A stretch of DNA of 64,000 bases from Candidatus Microthrix parvicella Bio17-1. GTDB lineage: Bacteria; Actinomycetota; Acidimicrobiia; Acidimicrobiales; Microtrichaceae. The stretch is taken from the NCBI RefSeq assembly GCF_000299415.1, contig NZ_AMPG01000002.1, positions 248,001 to 312,000 of the forward strand, read 5' to 3'. Positions 18,303 to 27,555 of this stretch are shown piece after piece. Within the stretch, counting starts at the first letter, position 1. Every line of letters begins with the position of its first letter. A program made the position numbers and the translations under genes. Under the pieces are notes generated by a model. The model searched no databases, was not told the origin of the DNA, and was given only the letters and a program-made list of their open reading frames with translations.

Positions 18303-19289
18303 CTACTCCCCGAGGAGCAGTCCTTTCAGCGACACCTCGATGCGGCGGTTCTTGGCCCGGTTGGCGGCGGTGTCGTTGGGGAACGCCGGATCGGAGGAGC
18401 CCTTCCCGACGACGGTGACCCGTGAGGCGTCCACGCCCTTGTCGACCAGATAGGTCTTGAACGCCTCCGCCCGTTCCTCGGACAGCTTCTGGTTGGCGGC
18501 AGCGTCGCCCGAACTGTCGGTGTGGCCGGTGATGGTCATCTGGGTCTGGTCGAAGCGGCTCATGATGGCCACGCCCAGGTCGGCCAGGCTGAAGAACGAC
18601 TTGGGCAGGTCGGCCGACTCCGCCGGGAACACGAACGGCTCGGCGACGATGATGACACCGTCGTCGCTCGGCGAGCTGGACTTGTCGACCTCGTACAGGT
18701 TGAAGACGTTGTCCTCACCCAAGATCTCCTTGGCCGCGTTGATGCGGCGGTTGCCGTCGGCGTAGTTGGGCACCTTGCCGACCAGGAAGAGCTTGCCGCC
18801 CTGGTACACGCCCATCCGCTCGACCCCATCGGGAAGGGGCACCTTTGGCGTGCTCTTCGGCGGCTTCGGCGTGGCCACGAACTTGTCGGTGGACGACGCT
18901 GCGTCCTGAGCGCCATCGGCGGGCTTGGAGTCGGGCGTGTTGGATGCCGACTTGCCCGTGACCGCTTTGACCTCGATGTCGTCGACGCCCTCGACGCCGG
19001 CCAGCACGTCGGGGATGCGCCCGGAGTCGTCCGCATCAACCCCCGACACCGTGAGGATGCCGTTCTCGCCCGCCTGCACCTGCGCGTCGGCGATGCCCGC
19101 CTTGTCGAGGGCCGCTTCGGCACGGGTGACCACCTCGCCCCCATCGCTGGTGTTGTCGTCGCCCGCGGTCACGATGGTCACTCCGATCAGCACGACGAGT
19201 GCGGCCACCCCAATGCCCAACACAGTCCATCGGCTCAGGCCGCCTGCGCCACCGCCGTCACTGCCGGACACCCCAGTTGCTGGCTCCAT
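18303..19289 (-). CDS. BON and OmpA-like domain envelope protein (ArfA-like architecture)
   Basis: 328 aa. A short cytoplasmic head is followed by one membrane helix (VLGIGVAALVVLIGVTIV, about 24-41), two BON-type modules (about 50-110 and 145-195) and a C-terminal OmpA/MotB peptidoglycan-binding domain (about 210-325) with MTITGHTDSSGD and NRAKNRRIEVS. This matches the layout of M. tuberculosis OmpATb/ArfA. It should be anchored in the cytoplasmic membrane and bind the cell wall. It is downstream of udp on the same strand with a probable terminator between them, so it likely has its own promoter in the 162-bp gap. Confidence 0.9.
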   Translation of the reverse strand: MEPATGVSGSDGGGAGGLSRWTVLGIGVAALVVLIGVTIVTAGDDNTSDGGEVVTRAEAALDKAGIADAQVQAGENGILTVSGVDADDSGRIPDVLAGVEGVDDIEVKAVTGKSASNTPDSKPADGAQDAASSTDKFVATPKPPKSTPKVPLPDGVERMGVYQGGKLFLVGKVPNYADGNRRINAAKEILGEDNVFNLYEVDKSSSPSDDGVIIVAEPFVFPAESADLPKSFFSLADLGVAIMSRFDQTQMTITGHTDSSGDAAANQKLSEERAEAFKTYLVDKGVDASRVTVVGKGSSDPAFPNDTAANRAKNRRIEVSLKGLLLGE

Positions 19290-19405
19290 GCGTGCTTCTC
19301 CCCACGTCCGACAGCGGCGCCGCGTTGCGGCTCGCCGATCCGACTTCTGGCCGAAAGCCTACGGTGCAAGGAGGCAAAACGTCATGCGAAAGTTGACAAC
19401 TCGCT

Positions 19406-19429
19406 GTGGGTGGCGGCTTCGCTACCCAC
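19406..19429 (-). terminator. Hairpin after udp
   Basis: A 9-bp stem (GTGGGTGGC / GCTACCCAC, one G-T pair) with a 6-nt loop lies 23 bp beyond the udp stop. On the minus strand the following bases are moderately T-rich. Probable intrinsic terminator. Confidence 0.45.
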
Positions 19430-19451
19430 CGTGACCGCTCAGGCGGAGAGC

Positions 19452-20213
19452 TCAGGCGGCGAGCAGGCGGCGGGCCGCCTCGATGACCACCCGCCTGGTG
19501 GTGACCTCGACCTGTTCGGCGGCGTGCTCGTCCGGCACCTCGGAGGACAGGCGGTTGGCGATCACGCCGGCGACGCACCCGGCCCGCAGGCCCTGGGTGG
19601 CGCACATGGTGAACAGCGTGGCCGACTCCATCTCGTAGTTGAGCGCCCCCATCGACCGCCACGCCTCCAGGCTGCCCTCGAAGCGCTCGACCACCCGACC
19701 GGAGAAGGTGTCGTAGCGCTCCTGGCCCGGGTAGAAGGTGTCCGACGAGACGGTGACCCCAACGTGCGGCTCCACGCCCAGGGCCCGGGCCGACTCGACG
19801 AGCGCGGTGGTGCAGGCGAAGTTGGCCACCGCCGGGAACTCAATCGGCGCAAAGTGTTCGCTGGCGCCGTCGAGGCGCACCGACGCCGTGCTGACGACCA
19901 GGTCGCCGATGCTGAGGTTGTCCTGGATGGCGCCGGTGGTGCCCGCCCGGAGGAAGGTGCGGATGCCCAGCTGGGCCAACTCCTCGACCGCGATCGACGT
20001 GGACGGACCACCGATGCCCGTCGAACACACGACGACCGGGCGGCCGTCGAGGTAGCCGAGCCACGAGACGAACTCACGCTGGCCGGCCAGCGCCCGGGGG
20101 CGTTCCATCATCGAGCCGATGCGCTCGACCCGGCCGGGATCTCCAGGCAGGATCGCCACCGTGGCGCCCATCAGCTGTGGCCGAGACAACCCGAGGTGAA
20201 AGACGTCGACCAT
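19452..20213 (-). CDS. udp: Uridine phosphorylase
   Basis: About 253 aa. It cleaves uridine with phosphate to uracil and ribose-1-phosphate in pyrimidine salvage. Whole segments match the E. coli enzyme: [62 protein letters not shown] and MNYEMES-type [13 protein letters not shown]. The phosphate-binding GDPGRVERI is at the N-terminus. The ATG at 20213 is used; a TTG at 20222 is also possible. Similarity to the proteobacterial enzyme is unusually high for an actinobacterial gene. The stop codon overlaps a 13-bp near-duplication. Confidence 0.97.
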   Translation of the reverse strand: MVDVFHLGLSRPQLMGATVAILPGDPGRVERIGSMMERPRALAGQREFVSWLGYLDGRPVVVCSTGIGGPSTSIAVEELAQLGIRTFLRAGTTGAIQDNLSIGDLVVSTASVRLDGASEHFAPIEFPAVANFACTTALVESARALGVEPHVGVTVSSDTFYPGQERYDTFSGRVVERFEGSLEAWRSMGALNYEMESATLFTMCATQGLRAGCVAGVIANRLSSEVPDEHAAEQVEVTTRRVVIEAARRLLAA

Positions 20214-20237
20214 GGCGGGCAAGGTAACCCCGCTGCG

Positions 20238-22112
20238 CTAACCGGCGGCGGCGTCGGCAGAGCCGACCACCACCAGCCCTCCGTTGCGCTGAGGCACGAA
20301 CAGGCGCCCGGCCCAGGCGGTCACCGGCGACTCGATGCAGCCCCCGACGTTGAGCGACCAGCGCTCTTCGGGACCATCAAGGCCGAGGTCCCAGGCCCGC
20401 AACAGCCCGTCGCAACTGCCCACGACCATGGCGCCGTCCACCATGACCGGCGTGGCGCGTGCCGGGGCCTGCACCTGACGTGCCCACTGAACCCGACCCG
20501 AGTCCCGGTCGAATGCGACCAGCTTGCCTTCGTTCCCGACCACCACCACCAGACCCGCCGTCACCACCGGCGCGCCGGCGACCCCGGAATCCCCCAGCGG
20601 CGATCCCGCAGTCGACCACACCAGCGGGTTTTCGGGATTGCCCGGATCGAGCTTCATCACCCGGCCCAGTTCGGCGGTGCGCGCGTTGTTGCGGCGGCCG
20701 CTGGTGGCCAGGTAGATCGCCCCGGTCTCGTCCAGGGTGACCGCCGTGTCGACCGCATCACCCGCCCAGAACCTGAGCACCTTCCGGGCCTGACCACCCC
20801 GGTCGAGCGGCGAAAGGTCCCAGCCTGTCAGCAGACCCCCTCCGTTCACGACCCAGGCCGTCTGCCCATCCAAGGCGACCGAGGCGTCGATACCGGTCTC
20901 GCGATCGCCCAGGTTCCTGTCGAGCTCGTCATCCCAGGTTGGCAGCGCCGCCACCAACTCCGGCGCCACCCTCACCTTGCCCATCTCGCCGATCGAGCGG
21001 TTCAACTTGATGACGTGCAGGTTGGAGTTGCCGCCGCCCATGATCAGCGTGTCGTCACGAACCAGCGGAGAACCCTTCCAGTCGGTACCCCACTGCGACG
21101 GGCTGACCGTTGATGACCGCAGGCTCCACAACACCTCGGGCTGGGATCCCCGATCCAACGCCACCACACGCAGTTCGCCGTCGTCACCGCCCACGTATAA
21201 CAGCGGATAGCCATCGGGATCCAGCGTTGGCGTGCCCCGAATGGCCCGGGACGTCTCCAGCGGCGCAAGCAACTGCTCGCCGGAATCGGCATCGGTGAAG
21301 CCCACCTTGCCATCGGCACCGGCGGAGATGGCCCACGTGTGCCCGTCCGAGCGCTCGGCCACCAACGCCTGGCTGGCGGGGCCGGCGCCCATACCCGGCT
21401 GGGTGCGGCGGTCCACCACTCGCGGGCGCGTCGGCAACGGCCCCGTTCCGTTGAACGACCGGGACGGGTTGCCCAGCAGGGTCAATACACCCGGAACGGT
21501 GGCCGACCACGCCCTTCCGAATGCCGAGGCACCCACCACGTCGCCCCCTTCGGCAACCGGGACGAGCCCGGCAACGTCGGATTCCGCCGCCCCCGCCTGG
21601 TCGCTCTCGGACCCGTGGGACAGCGGCCAAACAACGATCGTGAGCACGAGCGCCCCGATCACCAGGACCAGGCGGGGCGGCGCCCAAATCGGGAGGTCCC
21701 ACCAGGCCGGCTGCTCGGGCGCCTCATCGCCATAGGCCTCGGCAGCGTAAAAGCCGTCGACATAGGCGCCGTCGCTGTAGGGATCAGCGCCGTGCTGATC
21801 AGCGCCGTAGGGACCGGCAAAATAGGGGCCGGCGGTGTACGGCGCGGGTTGAGGCCGGCCATGGTCCGACGAATCGATGATGAAATCGTCGCTGTACACC
21901 TGGGGGGTGACGCCACTCAGCGGGTCCTCCAGGTCGTCCTCGGTGAAATCGTCCCAACGGTGCGGACCCACCGGGCCACCGACGACGACAGGTGACCACC
22001 TGCGTCCGGATGCCGCAGGAGGGTCGTGCGGGCCGCCGCGGCGCGGTTGATCGGCCATCGTCTCGTAGGCCGCCAACGTGCCGCTGCTGTGGGTGGGGTC
22101 GCGTGAGTCCAT
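20238..22112 (-). CDS. Membrane-anchored PQQ-like beta-propeller protein
   Basis: 624 aa. An acidic cytoplasmic head has a Tyr/Gly/Asp-rich repeat region (PYFAGPYGADQHGADPYSDG, about 85-115). One membrane helix follows (LVLVIGALVLTIVVWPL, about 145-162), then an external domain of propeller blades with patterns such as GTPTLDPDGYPLLYVGGDDG, GSPLVRDDTLIMGGG, GAPVVTAGLVVVVGNEGKL and ATPVMVDGAMVVGSCDG. Such domains usually bind proteins or PQQ; no dehydrogenase residues are seen. The ATG at 22112 has a GGGGAGGG ribosome-binding site; the longer reading from 22193 has none. Its role is unknown, perhaps an envelope scaffold. Confidence 0.85.
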   Translation of the reverse strand: MDSRDPTHSSGTLAAYETMADQPRRGGPHDPPAASGRRWSPVVVGGPVGPHRWDDFTEDDLEDPLSGVTPQVYSDDFIIDSSDHGRPQPAPYTAGPYFAGPYGADQHGADPYSDGAYVDGFYAAEAYGDEAPEQPAWWDLPIWAPPRLVLVIGALVLTIVVWPLSHGSESDQAGAAESDVAGLVPVAEGGDVVGASAFGRAWSATVPGVLTLLGNPSRSFNGTGPLPTRPRVVDRRTQPGMGAGPASQALVAERSDGHTWAISAGADGKVGFTDADSGEQLLAPLETSRAIRGTPTLDPDGYPLLYVGGDDGELRVVALDRGSQPEVLWSLRSSTVSPSQWGTDWKGSPLVRDDTLIMGGGNSNLHVIKLNRSIGEMGKVRVAPELVAALPTWDDELDRNLGDRETGIDASVALDGQTAWVVNGGGLLTGWDLSPLDRGGQARKVLRFWAGDAVDTAVTLDETGAIYLATSGRRNNARTAELGRVMKLDPGNPENPLVWSTAGSPLGDSGVAGAPVVTAGLVVVVGNEGKLVAFDRDSGRVQWARQVQAPARATPVMVDGAMVVGSCDGLLRAWDLGLDGPEERWSLNVGGCIESPVTAWAGRLFVPQRNGGLVVVGSADAAAG

Positions 22113-22220
22113 GCCGCCCTCCCCGCTGCGCCGCCGACCATAGCGGCGCCACACCCGCCAAACGCGGACCATGCCCCCACCCCTCACCCACATCTTGATC
22201 TGCTTTCACCGAACCGCTGT

Positions 22221-22259
22221 GGCCGTACGAGTCATCGTTGGGATCATCGAGGCCGTACG
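22221..22259. repeat. Direct repeat GGCCGTACG spaced 30 bp upstream of glpD
   Basis: GGCCGTACG occurs at 22221-22229 and 22251-22259, with TCATCG copies between. The exact 30-bp spacing in the glpD promoter region could be a regulator site. Confidence 0.3.
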
Positions 22260-22293
22260 CTGAGCGCCACCAGCGCCACACGACGGAGCCAGC

Positions 22294-24003
22294 GTGCCCA
22301 CAACGAGCCCCACCCCCCAGTTCTCCCGACCTGAAGCGCTGAAGGCGCTGCGATCCGAACAGTTCGACCTGGTGGTGATCGGAGGCGGCATCACCGGAGC
22401 GGGCGTGGCGCTCGACGCGGCCGCCCGCGGCCTGCGAACCGCGCTGATCGAAGGGGACGACTTCGCCTCGGGTACCTCATCGAAGAGTTCCAAGTTGGTG
22501 CACGGCGGGCTGCGCTACCTCCAGCAGGGCGACATTTCGCTGGTGTACGAGGCGCTCCACGAGCGTCGACGGCTCTTGGCCAACGCGCCGCACCTGGTGG
22601 ACATTCAGCCCTTCCTGCTGCCGTTGTTCGCCAAGGGCGGGTTGATCCCCAAGAAGCTCGCCCGGTCGATGGGCGCCGCCATGTGGGCCTACGACGCAAC
22701 CGGCGGATGGCGCATCGGCAGGTTCCACCAGCGCATCGACACCGCCGAGGCTGTGGCCCACATGCCCACACTTCCCGCCGACAAGCTGGGTGGCGCGTAT
22801 ATCTATTACGACGCGGCCGCCGACGACGCACGCCTGGTGTTGACGGTGATCCGCACCGCCGTGCTCGATCACGGCGCGACGGCCGCCAACCGGGTTCGAG
22901 CGCTGGGGGTGCACAAAACCCCCGGCCACATCATCGACGGGGTGGAGGTTGAGGCCGATGGCGAGCACTTCACCATCGCAACCACCGCAGTCGTCAACGC
23001 AGCCGGCGTGTTTGCCGACGATGTCCGTGCGCTGGACGAGGCGGTTCACCCCAACTCGATCCGTCCGGCCAAGGGCATCCACGTCACCGTGCCGTGGGAC
23101 CGGATCCGCAACGACATCGGCGTGATCCTGCCGGTCAAGGGCGACCGCAGGTCGATCTTCGTCATGCCCTGGGGCGACCACACCTACATCGGCACCACCG
23201 ACACCACCTACGACGGCCCGACCGACAACCCACGTTGCACCGCCGATGACGTGGCATACCTGCTCGACGCGGTGAACGGCTGGACCGGGGCGGGCCTGAC
23301 CCCCGCCGACGTCACCGGCACGTGGGCCGGGCTTCGACCCCTGGTGGTCGAGGCCGATCAGGCCGCAGGGCGCACCGCAGACCTGTCTCGTCACCACCGC
23401 GTGCTCAGGTCGCCGAGCGGCATGGTGACGGTCACGGGCGGCAAGCTCACCACCTACCGTCAGATGGCGGCCGACGCCGTCGACAAGGTGGTGAAGTCGC
23501 TGCTGGGATCCGCCGGAGCAAAGGCGCCATCCCGCTCCCCCACCGCACGGCTGCGTCTACGCGGCGCCGAAGGGTGGGAGGCCGTCGGTGATGCCGCGGT
23601 CGGTGCCGGCCTCGACCGAAGCACCGGAGAACACCTTGCCCGGCGCTATGGCGGCGAGGCCAACGCCCTGCTGATCGCCCTCGCCGCCGAGCCCGAGCTG
23701 GCCGAGCCGCTCGTGGCCGGGCTCCCCTACCTGCGCATCGAGGCTCGCCACGCCGCGCGCCACGAGATGGCCACGACGCTCACCGATGTACTCAGCCGCC
23801 GCACCCGCGCGCTGCTGTTGGACCGGGCCGCCGCACGGGCGGCAGCACCGATGGTCGCTGCCGATCTGGCCACCGTGCTGGGCTGGGACGACGCAGAACA
23901 GGCACGCCAGGTAGCCAACTTCGAATCGGTGGTCGACGCCGAACTGACCGCTGAATCCGGACACGATGTACCTGCCGGTGTGCCGACCGGAACCCGGGCC
24001 TGA
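22294..24003 (+). CDS. glpD: FAD-dependent glycerol-3-phosphate dehydrogenase
   Basis: 569 aa. It oxidises glycerol-3-phosphate to dihydroxyacetone phosphate at the membrane and passes electrons to quinone. The FAD motif is LVVIGGGITGAGVALDAAAR; the conserved SKSSKLVHGGLRYLQ and the IGTTDT stretch follow, then the C-terminal GlpD domain (about 400-545). The start is GTG at 22294. It heads a four-gene operon with an alkyl-DHAP-synthase-like enzyme, a membrane protein and a glycerol kinase, which together supply or use DHAP from glycerol. Confidence 0.96.
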   Translation: MPTTSPTPQFSRPEALKALRSEQFDLVVIGGGITGAGVALDAAARGLRTALIEGDDFASGTSSKSSKLVHGGLRYLQQGDISLVYEALHERRRLLANAPHLVDIQPFLLPLFAKGGLIPKKLARSMGAAMWAYDATGGWRIGRFHQRIDTAEAVAHMPTLPADKLGGAYIYYDAAADDARLVLTVIRTAVLDHGATAANRVRALGVHKTPGHIIDGVEVEADGEHFTIATTAVVNAAGVFADDVRALDEAVHPNSIRPAKGIHVTVPWDRIRNDIGVILPVKGDRRSIFVMPWGDHTYIGTTDTTYDGPTDNPRCTADDVAYLLDAVNGWTGAGLTPADVTGTWAGLRPLVVEADQAAGRTADLSRHHRVLRSPSGMVTVTGGKLTTYRQMAADAVDKVVKSLLGSAGAKAPSRSPTARLRLRGAEGWEAVGDAAVGAGLDRSTGEHLARRYGGEANALLIALAAEPELAEPLVAGLPYLRIEARHAARHEMATTLTDVLSRRTRALLLDRAAARAAAPMVAADLATVLGWDDAEQARQVANFESVVDAELTAESGHDVPAGVPTGTRA

Positions 24004-24076
24004 CCGCAACCCGCCCCCGCAACCTGCTCCCGCTCACGAACCGAAGCCTCACTCTCGAAAGGACGCCACCAGTCAC

Positions 24077-25639
24077 ATGACCCAGCGCTTGCAACTCACA
24101 CCCCCCGCCGCGCCCCTCCCACTCGGCACGGGGGCACCCACCCCGGGCATCGCGCTTGCAGGCGACCCTGCCGAGGCGGCGTCGCGCTTTGGCCTGGAGT
24201 CGCCGCTGCCCGACGGCTTTGTCGAGATTCTGGACGCCACCGGCGTGGAGGTGGACGTCACGCCCGCAGTGCTGGCCGAGCACTCCCGAGACTGGTGGCC
24301 CATCGGTCTGGTCTGGGCCACCGAAGGGCAGGTGCCAGCGCTGGCGGGGGCGGTCGCCCGCCCAACCGACGTCGACGGTGTGGTGGCGGTGGTTCGCGCC
24401 TGTGCCACCCACGGGGTAGCGCTGACGGTCACCGGCGGACGATCCGGGGTGCTTGGCGCCTCGGTTCCGTTGCTCGGCGGCGTGGCACTCGACATGTGTG
24501 GCCTGGCCGGCATCAGCGCCGTCGACGCCACCTCCGGCATCGTCTCGGTCCTACCGGGCACCTTCGGCGATGTGTTCGAAGATGACCTTCGCCGCTCACA
24601 CCACCTCACCGTGGGCCACTGGCCCCAGTCGATGGCGCTGTCCACCGTGGGCGGCTGGGTGGCATGCCGCGGCGCAGGCCAATATTCCACTCGCTACGGC
24701 AAGATCGAAGACCTCGTCGTGGGTCTGGACGTCGTGCTGGCCGACGGCACGCTGATCCACACCGGAGGTGCGCCACGCGCCGCGCATGGCCCGGACCTCA
24801 CCCAACTGTTCGTCGGCTCCGAGGGCACCCTGGGCATCATCGTGGGAGTCCACCTGCGTGCCCGTCCGCTCCCCCCCGCGGAGGGCCGTGCCGCCTACAG
24901 CTTCACCACCTTTGATGCTGCGCTCGCCGCCATGCGCCGAACGGTGCAACGTGGCGCCACCCCGGCGGTCCTCCGTCTTTACGATGCCACCGAGGCCGAC
25001 CGGGGGTTTGGCACGGGCGACGTGGCCCTGTTGTTGGCACTCGACGAGGGCGACCCTGCCATTGTGGCGGCCACGCTGGGGGTGCTGGACGAGGAGGCCA
25101 TCGAACAGGGCGCCACAGCCGCCGACGTTGCGCTGGTGGAGCGATGGATGCAGCGCCGCAACAACGTCGCCGAGTTGGAGGACCTGGTCGGCAAGGGCTT
25201 TGTGGTGGACACGATGGAGATCTCCGCCCCTTGGAGCGTGCTGGGCGACCTGGCTCGCAACGTGGTGGAGGCGCTGCAGGGCGTCGATGGCACCCTGGTG
25301 GCATCGACCCACCAATCGCACAGCTATCTCGACGGCGGTTGCCTGTACTTCACCTTTGCCGGTGGGGTGGAACCGGCCGAGCGCACCGCCTACCACGCAC
25401 GTGCGTGGGAGGTGGCCACCAGAACGGTGCTTGAGGGCGGCGGTTCGCTCTCGCATCACCACGGCGTGGGTATCGGCCGAGCCCCCTTTATGGATCAGGC
25501 GCTCGGCGGAGGATTCGCAGTCTTGCAGGCAATCAAATCGGCCCTCGACCCAACCGGCCTCCTGAACCCTGGTGGGCTCGGCCTGGGGCCGGTGCCCCGA
25601 GAAACCGACGTGGCCCCAACCGGCGACGCGCGCGGATGA
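24077..25639 (+). CDS. FAD-binding oxidase, alkyl-dihydroxyacetonephosphate synthase-like
   Basis: 520 aa, vanillyl-alcohol-oxidase/AGPS superfamily. The PCMH FAD domain shows TVTGGRSGVLGAS and GGWVACRGAGQYSTRYG; the C-terminal part has THQSHSYLDGGCLYF and the AGPS histidine motif SHHHGVGIG. AGPS swaps the acyl chain of acyl-DHAP for a fatty alcohol to start ether lipids; other relatives oxidise 2-hydroxy acids. Cotranscription with glpD and glycerol kinase favours a DHAP- or glycerol-phosphate-linked reaction. The ATG at 24077 follows GAAAGGA. It overlaps the next gene by ATGA. Confidence 0.85.
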   Translation: MTQRLQLTPPAAPLPLGTGAPTPGIALAGDPAEAASRFGLESPLPDGFVEILDATGVEVDVTPAVLAEHSRDWWPIGLVWATEGQVPALAGAVARPTDVDGVVAVVRACATHGVALTVTGGRSGVLGASVPLLGGVALDMCGLAGISAVDATSGIVSVLPGTFGDVFEDDLRRSHHLTVGHWPQSMALSTVGGWVACRGAGQYSTRYGKIEDLVVGLDVVLADGTLIHTGGAPRAAHGPDLTQLFVGSEGTLGIIVGVHLRARPLPPAEGRAAYSFTTFDAALAAMRRTVQRGATPAVLRLYDATEADRGFGTGDVALLLALDEGDPAIVAATLGVLDEEAIEQGATAADVALVERWMQRRNNVAELEDLVGKGFVVDTMEISAPWSVLGDLARNVVEALQGVDGTLVASTHQSHSYLDGGCLYFTFAGGVEPAERTAYHARAWEVATRTVLEGGGSLSHHHGVGIGRAPFMDQALGGGFAVLQAIKSALDPTGLLNPGGLGLGPVPRETDVAPTGDARG

Positions 25640-26100
25640 GCCTGCCCCACGGGCCCGGCCCCGGCAACCCCGAACCGACACTCGCCCGGGAAGCGGTGCT
25701 GCACGGGGCCGTCGTCACGGCGGCGCTCTGCGGCCCGTTGGCCCTTGCTAATTGGGCCGCCCAGTCCGGCCGCACCCAACCCTCGGCCGGCGTGGCCGCC
25801 TTGTTCTCGTTGCTGATCCTCGTGTCAGCAGGCGTCGGCGGTTGGAAGGCTCAGGCCAAAGCGCCCGAGCACCCCCTCCCCAACGGCGCTGCGGCAGCCG
25901 CCGCCGGCTACCTGGTGGTCCAGGGCTTGGGCCTGGTGATCGCAGGAGTGTCGGGCAGCATCGACCTGGGCACGGTGGTGGGCGTGGCCTATCTCGCCGT
26001 GTTGATGGCCACCTGCGGCATGATCGGTGCGGCGCTGGCCCACCGCCGCACCTCCGGGTCGCCGGATCCAACCAACCACACGCCAGGAGAACCACGATGA
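25636..26100 (+). CDS. Small four-helix membrane protein of the glycerol operon
   Basis: 154 aa with four hydrophobic helices (about 25-43, 52-70, 85-105, 112-135) and a short hydrophilic tail. No family is recognised. It is locked into the operon by ATGA overlaps at both ends, with the AGPS-like gene before and the glycerol kinase after. A role in glycerol entry or as membrane anchor for the FAD enzyme is possible but unsupported by any motif. Confidence 0.75.
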   Translation: MSLPHGPGPGNPEPTLAREAVLHGAVVTAALCGPLALANWAAQSGRTQPSAGVAALFSLLILVSAGVGGWKAQAKAPEHPLPNGAAAAAAGYLVVQGLGLVIAGVSGSIDLGTVVGVAYLAVLMATCGMIGAALAHRRTSGSPDPTNHTPGEPR

Positions 26101-27536
26101 GCGTTCTGATCATCGACGTCGGCACCAGCTCGATCCGGGTGGCCCGAGCCAATCCCGACGGTTCGCTCAGCGGAGAGCGGCGGGCGCCGGCATTGCCCCA
26201 AACCCCGGCGCCCGGCTTGGTGGAGTTTGACGCCGATGCACTGGCGACGTCGGCACTGGCGCTGGCCACCCAATCCATCGAGGCCGACGGCCCCGCTGAC
26301 GGAGTGGCCATCACCAACCAGCGGGCTTCGACGGTCGTCTGGAATCCGGCCACCGGCCGGGCCGTCGCACCCGGTCAGGGCTGGCAGGACCTGCGCACGG
26401 TCGGTGACTGTCTCGTACTGGCCGCGGACGGGTTGCGGTTGGCTCCCAACCACAGTGCCACCAAAGTGGCCAACATCCTGGGCCAGGTCGACCCCGACCG
26501 TTCAACGGGGCTGCTGAGCGGCACGATCGACACCTGGCTGGCATGGTCGTTGTCGGGTGGCTCCACCTTCGTCACCGATGCATCCAACGCGTCCCTGACC
26601 GGGCTGGCAACCAACGCCGCCGACGCCTGGAATGCGGCAGTACTCGACGCGCTGAACATCCCGCCCGAGTCGCTGGCCACCATCGGCGACTCGTTGGGAG
26701 CTCTCGGCACGCTGGACCTCCTCCCGGGCGCCCCTCCCCTACTGGCCGTGCTGGGTGACCAGCAGGCCTCGATGATCGGGCAGGGAGCCGTCGTGCCCGA
26801 TGCGGCCAAGATCACCTTCGGCACGGGTGGGATGCTCGACGTCTGCACGCCCGGCGACCGGCCGGCAGTGCCTCGCACCACCGCCGGGTGCTTTCCCATC
26901 GCCGGGTGGTCCGCCGGTGGGCAACGCACCTGGGCGCTGGAGGCGATCATGTTGTCGGCGGGCACCAACGTGGAGTGGCTGCGCGACGACCTGGGCATCA
27001 TCGACGACACAGCCCAGTCCGACGAGTTGGCGGCATCGGTGGATGATGCCGACGGTGTGGTGTTCGTGCCGGCACCGCTGGGTCTGGGCACGCCCCACTG
27101 GGACTACGGCGCCCGCAGCGGCCTCTTCGGCCTCACGCGTGGCAGTACCAAGGCACACGTCGCCAGGGCGGTCCTGGAAGGCGTCGCCCAGCGCGGCGCC
27201 GAGCTGTTGGCCGCCGCCGAAGCCGACTCGGGCGCGTCCATCGACGCATTGAGGGTGGACGGCGGCATGTCCCAGAACCGCACCTTCATCCAAGCCCTCG
27301 CCAACGCAATCCAACGACCGGTTGAGGTGTCACCCGTGCTGGAGGCCACCGCACGGGGTGGCGGCCTGGCCGCCGGGGTGGCACTGGGCTGGTTCGAGTC
27401 GGTACCGGCACTCGCCGACCTCTGGCAACCGGCGGAGGTGATCGAACCCAACGGCGCCTTCAGCGCAGATCGTTGGGCCGAGGCGGTGCGTCGAGTCGGT
27501 GGCTGGCACCCCGAGCTGTCCGCCATCAATTTCTAG
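26097..27536 (+). CDS. glpK: FGGY-family kinase, probable glycerol kinase
   Basis: 479 aa. The FGGY kinase fold is clear: N-terminal phosphate-binding IIDVGTSSIRVARAN, VAITNQRASTVVW, the substrate-site aspartate in GDQQASM, and the C-terminal ATP site (LRVDGGMSQNRTFIQALAN). It phosphorylates glycerol to glycerol-3-phosphate if the assignment is right; the operon with glpD supports that. Typical GlpK enzymes are about 500 aa, so this is slightly short, and another polyol kinase cannot be excluded. The start is fixed by the ATGA overlap at 26097. Confidence 0.88.
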   Translation: MSVLIIDVGTSSIRVARANPDGSLSGERRAPALPQTPAPGLVEFDADALATSALALATQSIEADGPADGVAITNQRASTVVWNPATGRAVAPGQGWQDLRTVGDCLVLAADGLRLAPNHSATKVANILGQVDPDRSTGLLSGTIDTWLAWSLSGGSTFVTDASNASLTGLATNAADAWNAAVLDALNIPPESLATIGDSLGALGTLDLLPGAPPLLAVLGDQQASMIGQGAVVPDAAKITFGTGGMLDVCTPGDRPAVPRTTAGCFPIAGWSAGGQRTWALEAIMLSAGTNVEWLRDDLGIIDDTAQSDELAASVDDADGVVFVPAPLGLGTPHWDYGARSGLFGLTRGSTKAHVARAVLEGVAQRGAELLAAAEADSGASIDALRVDGGMSQNRTFIQALANAIQRPVEVSPVLEATARGGGLAAGVALGWFESVPALADLWQPAEVIEPNGAFSADRWAEAVRRVGGWHPELSAINF

Positions 27537-27555
27537 AGCCCTGGAGCTTCGAGCC

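Noticed and set aside
22113-22193. Extended start of the propeller protein
   Set aside because: The extra 27 residues are Arg/Trp/Gly-rich, and the ribosome-binding site favours 22112.
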